From positions 3,129-9,980 of the forward strand of contig DEKQ01000050.1 of assembly GCA_002353975.1 (NCBI GenBank): a stretch of DNA of 6,852 nucleotides, in the 5' to 3' direction. Origin of the DNA: Prevotellaceae bacterium UBA2718 (GTDB lineage: Bacteria > Bacteroidota > Bacteroidia > Bacteroidales > Bacteroidaceae). The notes under the pieces are model-generated. The model was not told the DNA's origin, ran no database searches, and saw only the letters and a program-made list of their open reading frames with translations. Positions 1 to 5,209 of the stretch are shown one piece after another. Position 1 is the first letter of the stretch. Each line of letters opens with the position of its first letter. Both the position numbers and the translations under genes were made by a program.

Positions 1-1
1 C

Positions 2-874
2 CGTAAGGCAGAGATCTACCGCAGCGGAGCAATCACCTTCGTCACATGCAGCCGCTGGCTGAAAGAGCTCTCGGAGAGAAAGCCGTTGGCCGCAGGACAG
101 CGCATCGTCAGCATCCCCAACCCCATAGACACGCGCCTCTTTGCGCCGCTGACAGAAGAACAGCGCAACGAGGCCGCCAAGGCATTGGGACTGCCGCAGG
201 GCAAGAATCTGGTGCTCTTTGTGGCACAGAAGGTAGATGATGAGCGCAAGGGAATACGCTATCTCGATGAGGCGGTGAAGATATTGACGGCCGCCCCGGA
301 TAAGCCGGCTGCCCCGGAAGTTCCGGAAGTTCCGGATATTCCGGAAAATCCGGAAAATCCGGATAGGCCGGAGACCCCGGAAAATCCGGATAGCCCTGCT
401 ATCGCAGTCATTGCGCCGGGGCGCGACATACCATATATAAATAAGGTGGAGGACATGGCGCGGCTCTATGCCTGCGTCGATGTCTTCGTCACACCGTCGC
501 TGTCCGACAATCTGCCCAACACCATCATGGAGGCGATGGCCTGCGGCACGCCGTGTGTGGGGTTCAATGTGGGCGGCATACCTGAGATGATAGACCACAA
601 GGAGAACGGTTACGTGGCACGCTACAGGGATGCACGCGACCTGGCAGAGGGCATACGCTATGCCATAGCGGAGGAAAACCACGCCCGCCTCGCCGCGGCA
701 GCGCGCGACAAAGTGATGAGATGCTACAGCGAGGAGGCCGTTGCCAAGCAGTATCAGACGGAGTATTGCGGAGGGGACGGCAGTTCCGGAGGTTCCGGCA
801 GTTCCGGATTATCAGGAGTCTCCAGGCTATCCGGAGTTTCCGGGTTATTCGGAGTTTCCGGTTTGGGAGTTTAG
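2..874 (+). CDS. GT4-type glycosyltransferase, 5' end missing, with two repeat-encoded insertions
   Basis: This is a GT-B fold glycosyltransferase that probably transfers a sugar from a nucleotide-sugar donor to a lipid-linked glycan on the cytoplasmic side of the membrane. The frame is open from base 2 with no start, so the N-terminal acceptor domain lies mostly outside the window; 290 residues are visible. They include the interdomain stretch SIPNPIDTRLF, the donor-domain start LVLFVAQKVDDERKG, and DVFVTPSLSDNLPNTIMEAM followed by CGTPCVGFNVGGIPEMI. The last part carries the GT4 acid-x7-Glu motif, with Asp in the first position, which is common in DNLPN-type members. Two stretches do not belong to the family: visible residues 99-131, made of PEx/PDx triplets, and the last ~30 residues, made of SGx triplets. 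Both are encoded by 9-bp DNA repeats. The internal insert falls between a helix and the strand IAVIAPG, so the fold could survive. The TTG at 86 is an internal codon and not the start. The sugar and linkage cannot be read from the sequence. Confidence 0.93.
   Translation, partial: RKAEIYRSGAITFVTCSRWLKELSERKPLAAGQRIVSIPNPIDTRLFAPLTEEQRNEAAKALGLPQGKNLVLFVAQKVDDERKGIRYLDEAVKILTAAPDKPAAPEVPEVPDIPENPENPDRPETPENPDSPAIAVIAPGRDIPYINKVEDMARLYACVDVFVTPSLSDNLPNTIMEAMACGTPCVGFNVGGIPEMIDHKENGYVARYRDARDLAEGIRYAIAEENHARLAAAARDKVMRCYSEEAVAKQYQTEYCGGDGSSGGSGSSGLSGVSRLSGVSGLFGVSGLGV
296..394. repeat. 9-bp tandem repeat array 1 (CCGGANNNN units, 11 copies)
   Basis: Eleven consecutive 9-bp units begin with CCGG. 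Typical units are CCGGAAGTT (314, 323), CCGGATATT (332), CCGGAAAAT (341, 350, 377) and CCGGATAGC (386). The first two (296, 305) are less regular. Six junctions form the perfect palindrome TCCGGA. The array is in frame with the glycosyltransferase and is read CCG-GAN-NNN, giving Pro-Glu/Asp-x triplets. Sequence on both sides is normal GT4 coding sequence. Confidence 0.95.
777..866. repeat. 9-bp tandem repeat array 2 (about 10 degenerate copies)
   Basis: About ten 9-bp units in register, including CCGGAGGTT (786), CCGGCAGTT (795), CCGGATTAT (804), CCGGAGTTT (831), CCGGGTTAT (840), TCGGAGTTT (849) and CCGGTTTGG (858). The units at 777, 813 and 822 are degenerate. It is the same repeat type as at 296-394 but sits one codon position differently in the glycosyltransferase frame, so it encodes Ser-Gly-x triplets. 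It makes up the end of that gene and stops about 10 bp before the start codon of the next one. Confidence 0.92.
865..869 (+). promoter_or_regulatory. Possible ribosome binding site GGGAG for the 877 gene
   Basis: GGGAG lies 7 nt before the ATG at 877, within the end of repeat array 2 and the last codons of the glycosyltransferase gene. It is the only purine-rich motif near this start and supports 877 over the farther upstream ATG at 721. Genes of Bacteroidales often lack a Shine-Dalgarno sequence, so it may be fortuitous. Confidence 0.35.
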
Positions 875-876
875 TT

Positions 877-2316
877 ATGCTTAGGTCTGTTTTTAACATA
901 TTCCGTATTAGGCGAGGTGAGCGGCGAGGGCTGCTTGCGGCATGTGTGATGTTCATCATGCTCAATGCCCTGAACGTGGCGCACTATTGGAATCTGCTCA
1001 CCCCCTTGGGTCTGAAGTTCCATAACTTCGTTAAGGGCTGGCACCTCTCGGGCTTTGACCCCATCACCTACAGCGTCATCAGCGACTGGTGTATAGGGTA
1101 CAACATCTACCGTCATCCGCTGCTGCCATACTATATGTGGCCGCTGAGTATGCTCAACAAAGGGCTGAAGGCCGTGACGGGAATGGACTGGGCGATAGTG
1201 CTGGTGGCCCTGCTGCTGGTGTTCTGCGCCACATACTCCTTCCTCTTCCTGTGGCGCATACACAAGGATGTTATTGGCGTGACCAGCAGGGAGGGCTATG
1301 TGCTCACCGTGCTCACATTCTCAATGGCCTACGTGATGTTGGCGACGATGGTGCCCGACCACTTCGTCATGTCGCTCTTCTGGCTCACGCTGACGCTGTA
1401 TGTCTGCGGACTGAAGCTGAAAAGAGGCAGCGCACTGAATATGTGGCAGACGATAGTGCTGTTCTTTATGACTGCCGGCGTGTCGCTTAACAATGGGCTG
1501 AAGGTGTTTCTGGCAGCGTTGGTGACACGTAAGTACAGGTTCTTTGAGTGGCGTTTCCTGCTGTTTGCGGTGGTATTGCCGTCGGCATTGATATGGGGTA
1601 GCGCACGGTTGACGTATAAAGAGATTGTCTGGCCCAAGGAGATGGCACGCAAAACCAAGACGGAGCAGGTGCGCAAGGCCAAGGCCGAGAAGCTCAGGGC
1701 CAATGTGGCCGACACGATAAAGAGCCGTGACAGCGTGGCGATAGAGCAGGCATTCCAGGCTGCGGTGAAGAAGCAGAAGGAGAAAGAACGCCGCCGCAGG
1801 GAGATGAGCGCGGTGGTGAGGCATACGGGAAAGCCCATAGCGAAGGGTGAATTCATGCGCTGGACCGACGCCACGACATCGAGAATGGACGTGGCGGTGG
1901 AGAGCCTCTTCGGTGAGGGCATAATGATACACGAGGAATATCTGCTGGGCGACGTGCTGGTGAACCGTCCCGTCATAGTGCATTACCGCAACTGGGGCAA
2001 CTACATCGTGGAGGCATTGCTCGTCACCTTATTTATAATAGGCGTGTGGTGCGGGCGCCGGAAGCAGTTCCTATGGACGGCAATGTCGTTCCTCTTGCTG
2101 GACCTGCTGCTGCACATGGTGCTGGGATTCGGCATCAACGAGGTGTTCATCATGTCGGCGCACTATCTGTATGTGCTGCCGATAGCAATGGCATACCTGC
2201 TTAAAGCACTGCCATGGCGGGCCCGGCGCAGACTTGCGGCACTGCTGGCAGCGGTGGCGATATACCTCGTGGTGTGGAATGTCACGCTGATTGTAGAATA
2301 CCTCTATTGGGGTTAA
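877..2316 (+). CDS. Polytopic membrane protein, possible GT-C-like glycosyltransferase (paralogue 1)
   Basis: A 479-residue inner-membrane protein with roughly 9-10 hydrophobic segments (about residues 18-36, 105-126, 141-159, 163-180, 190-214, 226-241, 376-392, 398-418, 430-445 and 453-473). A charged, K/R/E-rich, probably helical soluble region spans about 245-372. The first loop holds SGFDPITYSVISDW (58-71) and YRHPLLPYYMWPL (78-90). Other marked motifs are VPDH (159-162), LFGEGIMIHEEYLLGD (344-359) and RPVIVHYRNWGNY (364-376). I recognise no named gene; it may belong to a Bacteroidales family of unknown function (DUF6080 is my best guess, unchecked). An Asp followed about 20 residues later by HPLL in the first extracytoplasmic loop resembles GT-C transferases of the PMT/ArnT type, so a lipid-linked sugar transferase is possible. 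The start at 877 comes 2 nt after the preceding stop, suggesting one operon with translational coupling. The frame is open back to 721, but that part only reads the repeat array in a third frame. Confidence 0.88.
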   Translation: MLRSVFNIFRIRRGERRGLLAACVMFIMLNALNVAHYWNLLTPLGLKFHNFVKGWHLSGFDPITYSVISDWCIGYNIYRHPLLPYYMWPLSMLNKGLKAVTGMDWAIVLVALLLVFCATYSFLFLWRIHKDVIGVTSREGYVLTVLTFSMAYVMLATMVPDHFVMSLFWLTLTLYVCGLKLKRGSALNMWQTIVLFFMTAGVSLNNGLKVFLAALVTRKYRFFEWRFLLFAVVLPSALIWGSARLTYKEIVWPKEMARKTKTEQVRKAKAEKLRANVADTIKSRDSVAIEQAFQAAVKKQKEKERRRREMSAVVRHTGKPIAKGEFMRWTDATTSRMDVAVESLFGEGIMIHEEYLLGDVLVNRPVIVHYRNWGNYIVEALLVTLFIIGVWCGRRKQFLWTAMSFLLLDLLLHMVLGFGINEVFIMSAHYLYVLPIAMAYLLKALPWRARRRLAALLAAVAIYLVVWNVTLIVEYLYWG

Positions 2317-2319
2317 TGC

Positions 2320-2347
2320 AAAATTAAGAATTCAAAATTCATAATTA
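2320..2347. repeat. AT-rich heptamer tandem repeat (4 units)
   Basis: Four 7-bp units in register follow the pattern NNAATTN: AAAATTA, AGAATTC, AAAATTC, ATAATTA. The AATT core is palindromic. Similar AATT-based 7-mers are common between genes in Prevotella-type genomes as far as I recall. It differs in period and composition from the 9-bp repeats of the upstream glycosyltransferase gene. Confidence 0.75.
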
Positions 2348-2352
2348 CTTTG
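2345..2352 (+). promoter_or_regulatory. Weak candidate Bacteroidetes -7 promoter element
   Basis: TTACTTTG matches the Bacteroidetes -7 consensus TAnnTTTG in all but the second position. It lies about 25 bp before the ATG at 2377, which would leave a short leader. I see no clear TTG-type -33 element at the expected distance, so this could be chance within AT-rich sequence. Confidence 0.2.
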
Positions 2353-2376
2353 CTGCCCTTACAGGGCGTGACTTAT

Positions 2377-3726
2377 ATGATGAGACGTAAAAACATAGAG
2401 ACATTTACGGTATTGCTGATGGGCTTGCTGCTGTTCGGCGGGCTCAATCTGCTGATGGTCTTGTGTGCCCCCGAGGCCTGGACGAGCACCCACTACGGTG
2501 CATGGACGGCTTTTCATAAGGGTTTTCATTGGTCGGGGTTTGACCCGTGCACCTATATCATAACTACCCAGTGGCGTCCTATCTACGTTCACCTGCGGCA
2601 TCCGATACTGGCCTACATGGTCTGGCCGCTGACCCAGGTGAGCCAATGGCTGACGGAAGAGACGGGCATGAACTGCGCCATCTACGTCCTCGGCGTGGTG
2701 TGGACCTGCCTCAGCACGTTCTCGTGGCTGCTGATGTATAAGATACTGCGTCAGATAATAAGGCTCGGGCATAAGGAGAGCCTCATGCTTGATGTGCTGT
2801 TCTTCTCCCTGGCATACGTGATGCTGGCGACATTCGTGCCCGATCACATGCTGCTGACGCTGACCGTCATGCTGCTGACTGTCTATCTGAGCGGTCGCGC
2901 GATGCAGCGCGGCAAGACGCTGGCAACGTGGAAACAGCTGCTACTATACTTCATCGGGACCGGTATCACCACCTCCAACGGTGTGAAGCTATGGCTGATG
3001 GACGTGGCAGGACGGTGGAAACGACGCAACATACTGCCGATTGTGAGGCACAGCCTGTGGTATCTCGTGCCCACGCTGGTGCTTGCCGGACTGTTCTACT
3101 ATCAGGAACAGACGGCTCAGGTGGAGGAAGAGCAGTTCAATGAGCGCATGGAGAAGCGTGCGCAGGCAAGGGACAGCGTGAAGTTTGCACGGAAAAAGGC
3201 CGAGAGCCTGCACCGCATAGAGGCACGTACGGAGAAACAGCTGATTGACAATCCGCTGTTTGAGTGGACCGATATGTCCATTCCGGTATTGCCTTCGGCG
3301 GTGCACAACATCTTCGGCGAGGGCCTGCAGCTGCACGAGGACTATCTGCTGGGCGATGCCAACGTCAGCGCCGAGCGTCCCGTGATAGTGGAATACCGCG
3401 CCTGGTACAACTATGCCGTGGAGGCATTGCTGGTGATACTGCTGCTGTTAGGCATCGTGGCGGGAGCACGCGAACGGTTCCTGTGGGTCAGCATGATGCC
3501 GTTCCTCTTTGACATGGTGCTGCATCTGGTGTTCCGATTTGCCCTGACAGACGTGTATATCATGACGGCGCACTGGGCTTTCGTATTCCCGATAGCGATG
3601 GGATACCTGCTGAAACGCACCGAGCACGAGGCGGCTTTTCACCGCACGATAGTAGTGTTGACGTGTCTGCTGGCTTGCTTCCTCGCCGTGTGGAACGCAG
3701 GATTGATTGTCAGTCACATGCTATGA
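2377..3726 (+). CDS. Polytopic membrane protein, possible GT-C-like glycosyltransferase (paralogue 2)
   Basis: A 449-residue inner-membrane protein homologous along its whole length to the preceding gene product. Shared blocks are HKGFHWSGFDPCTY (47-60), LRHPILAYMVWPL (73-85), FSLAYVMLATFVPDH (143-157), NGVK (201-204), FGEGLQLHEDYLLGD (313-327), RPVIVEYRAWYNYAVEALLV (334-353) and PIAMGYLL (405-412). By eye the C-terminal third is about half identical and the rest less. The soluble region between the two membrane blocks (about 242-340) is charged like that of its partner but about 30 residues shorter and poorly conserved. The pair probably arose by tandem duplication and then diverged, perhaps for different acceptors or sugars. 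The GT-C comparison rests on the same Asp-to-HPxL loop and is inference. I chose ATG 2377 because the frame upstream opens only with a TTG at 2350 inside AT-rich repeat-flanking sequence; the adjacent ATG at 2380 is an alternative. Its TGA overlaps the stop of the convergent flippase gene. Confidence 0.88.
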   Translation: MMRRKNIETFTVLLMGLLLFGGLNLLMVLCAPEAWTSTHYGAWTAFHKGFHWSGFDPCTYIITTQWRPIYVHLRHPILAYMVWPLTQVSQWLTEETGMNCAIYVLGVVWTCLSTFSWLLMYKILRQIIRLGHKESLMLDVLFFSLAYVMLATFVPDHMLLTLTVMLLTVYLSGRAMQRGKTLATWKQLLLYFIGTGITTSNGVKLWLMDVAGRWKRRNILPIVRHSLWYLVPTLVLAGLFYYQEQTAQVEEEQFNERMEKRAQARDSVKFARKKAESLHRIEARTEKQLIDNPLFEWTDMSIPVLPSAVHNIFGEGLQLHEDYLLGDANVSAERPVIVEYRAWYNYAVEALLVILLLLGIVAGARERFLWVSMMPFLFDMVLHLVFRFALTDVYIMTAHWAFVFPIAMGYLLKRTEHEAAFHRTIVVLTCLLACFLAVWNAGLIVSHML

Positions 3727-5163
3727 CTTGCTGCGCAGATGCGTGAGATAGCCTAACGTCTCGCGCATAATCTCGGCTCCGCTGAGGTAGGAGAGACCCG
3801 TATAGAGAACGAAGGCAATGGCTATCTTGGCAAAAAGTGCAAGATAGAGGTTCTCTATGGGGAGGGTAATGTAATGGGTGACAGTCATCACTCCGGCTGC
3901 CAGACAGAAGAAAGGCAGGATGTCTGCAAGTGCAGACCACAGCGACAGGCGCACCATGCGCCATGCAAACCACTGCCATACCAACAGCCAGGCCACGTTG
4001 ACAGCCACGAAATAGACTATCATGCTATATACGCCGTAGGGGTACATCAGCAGCAGTCCCGCCCAGATGAGCAGGCAGAGCGTGATGGTGCAGAACATAT
4101 TGATGCCTGACCGGCCCCGGCTGATGGCCATATAGCTGTAGAGCATCGTGACGGGATAGAAGGCTCCGTAGATGCACAGCAGCTGAAGCATGGGCACACT
4201 CTCGAGCCATTTGGCGCTGACGGTGATGAGAATGAACTCCTTTGCCACCAATGCCAGCCCCAGCATACATGGGAACGTGACGAAGCAGACGAAGCGCAGC
4301 ATCTTGCGGAACACGCGGCGATAGCGCTCGTCATCGTCCGCCACCTGTGCCAATACCGGCTGCGATACGCCGTTCATCATGCCCTGGATGGTGTTGACGA
4401 GAATGTCGTTCCACTTGCGGGCGTTGCTGTAGTAGCCAACGGTGCGGGTGTTGTAGAAGCGTCCGAGCAGGAAAGAGAAGACCTGGGCGTTGAGCTGGTT
4501 GAACAGATTGGTGACGAGCAGCTTGCTTGAGAAGCCGAACATCTTTGCCGCAGGGCGCAGGTCGATGTGCAGGGTGGGGCGCCAGGGGGACACAAACCAG
4601 TCACATATCATTATGAAGGTGACGAAAAGCACCGTCTGAGCCGCCAGTCCCCAGTAGGCATAACCCATCAGGGCCAGCACGACACCGATGCCATTAGACA
4701 TGATAACCGAGAAGAGAGCTATGAGATTGACCTGCTTCACCTTCAGATGGCCGTTGAGATATGCCCGCTGCACCGTGCCGAACGAATTGATGACGAAACC
4801 GCAGAACAGGAACCGCGCCAATGGCGTGAGGCTCGCATCGTGGTTGAAGGCGGCGATGTAAGGCGCCGCAAACCACAGGAGCAGATACAGCAGGGAGCTG
4901 ACAAGGATATTGAACCAAAACACGGAGTTGTACTCCTCGTGGGTTGGTTCTTTTTTGTTTATAAGTGCCGCAGTCAGTCCGCTGTCCTGCAGGCTGGTGG
5001 CGATGTTGCTGTAGATGAGCAGGACGGCAATCTTTCCGTAGTCGGCAGGCGACAGGATATTGAGCATGACGAGGCCAAGCAGCAGGCCGATTACCTGCAT
5101 CGCCCCGTTGCCAAGCCCGCCCCATAGCAGGCCTTTCGCCGTCTTGTCTTTCAGCTCGTCCAT
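3721..5163 (-). CDS. Wzx-type lipid-linked oligosaccharide flippase
   Basis: A 480-residue multi-spanning protein of the MOP exporter superfamily, polysaccharide-synthesis branch, resembling the WzxC/TuaB type. It is expected to flip undecaprenyl-linked oligosaccharide units from the cytoplasmic to the periplasmic face of the inner membrane. The N-terminus MDELKDKTAKGLLWGGLGNG is typical, followed by NILSPADYGKIAVL (35-48) and SLQDSGLTAALINKKEPT (57-74), then EEYNSVFWFNILVSSLLYLL. The motif around YYSNARKWND (244-253) and GVSQPVLAQV (265-274) also fits. About 12 or more hydrophobic segments fill the rest, and the length matches the family norm. The frame stays open to 5280, but the ATG at 5163 gives the family-like N-terminus, and the longer version would overlap the upstream glycosyltransferase. 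No Shine-Dalgarno sequence is visible. A perfect hairpin sits 13 nt before the start. The gene is the last of the minus-strand set seen here. Confidence 0.93.
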   Translation of the reverse strand: MDELKDKTAKGLLWGGLGNGAMQVIGLLLGLVMLNILSPADYGKIAVLLIYSNIATSLQDSGLTAALINKKEPTHEEYNSVFWFNILVSSLLYLLLWFAAPYIAAFNHDASLTPLARFLFCGFVINSFGTVQRAYLNGHLKVKQVNLIALFSVIMSNGIGVVLALMGYAYWGLAAQTVLFVTFIMICDWFVSPWRPTLHIDLRPAAKMFGFSSKLLVTNLFNQLNAQVFSFLLGRFYNTRTVGYYSNARKWNDILVNTIQGMMNGVSQPVLAQVADDDERYRRVFRKMLRFVCFVTFPCMLGLALVAKEFILITVSAKWLESVPMLQLLCIYGAFYPVTMLYSYMAISRGRSGINMFCTITLCLLIWAGLLLMYPYGVYSMIVYFVAVNVAWLLVWQWFAWRMVRLSLWSALADILPFFCLAAGVMTVTHYITLPIENLYLALFAKIAIAFVLYTGLSYLSGAEIMRETLGYLTHLRSKS

Positions 5164-5176
5164 TGTTGTAGGTGGT

Positions 5177-5197
5177 GTCTGGCACAGAGTGCCAGAC
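5177..5197 (-). promoter_or_regulatory. Intercistronic hairpin upstream of the flippase start
   Basis: A perfect 9-bp inverted repeat (GTCTGGCAC at 5177-5185 and GTGCCAGAC at 5189-5197) with a 3-nt loop. It lies in the 46-nt gap between the glycosyltransferase stop (5210) and the flippase ATG (5163). On the transcribed strand no T run follows it, so it is not a typical intrinsic terminator. A role in mRNA stability or in setting flippase translation is possible but inferred. Confidence 0.6.
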
Positions 5198-5209
5198 CAC
5201 AGGACACTT

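Larger units (their letters stand above)
2317..2376 (+). other. AT-rich intergenic gap between the paralogous membrane-protein genes
   Basis: Sixty bases separate the TAA at 2314-2316 from the ATG at 2377. They hold four heptamer repeats (2320-2347) and a weak candidate promoter element (2345-2352). No terminator-like hairpin with a T run is visible. The stretch is much more AT-rich than its surroundings. Confidence 0.7.

Noticed and set aside
296..394. CRISPR-like or direct-repeat array
   Set aside because: Units are contiguous 9-mers without spacers and sit in frame within a coding sequence.
259..456. Minus-strand open frame across array 1 encoding Ser-Gly-x repeats
   Set aside because: It is open only because the 9-bp unit lacks stops in any frame. 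Its likeness to the array 2 tail reflects the palindromic repeat, not a gene.
721..876. ATG at 721 as the start of the first membrane protein (52 extra residues)
   Set aside because: The extension overlaps the glycosyltransferase and translates repeat array 2 in an alternative frame into Arg/Phe-rich sequence. ATG 877 lies 2 nt after the preceding stop and gives a normal membrane-protein N-terminus.
1321..1983. Two long antisense open frames (215 and 220 codons) opposite the first membrane protein
   Set aside because: They lie wholly within a strongly supported gene, have no recognisable domains, and their composition is that expected from the complement of a hydrophobic GC-rich gene.
2350..2376. 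TTG at 2350 as the start of the second membrane protein
   Set aside because: It adds only nine residues from AT-rich intergenic sequence; the ATG at 2377 followed by MRRKN gives a typical basic N-terminus before the first membrane segment.
4567..5127. 186-codon plus-strand open frame within the flippase gene
   Set aside because: It is opposite the well-supported flippase, has a His/Gln/Arg-rich shadow composition and shows no family motif.
5177..5197. Intrinsic terminator between the glycosyltransferase and the flippase
   Set aside because: The stem is good but no T run follows on the transcribed strand, and the downstream gene begins 13 nt later in the same direction.
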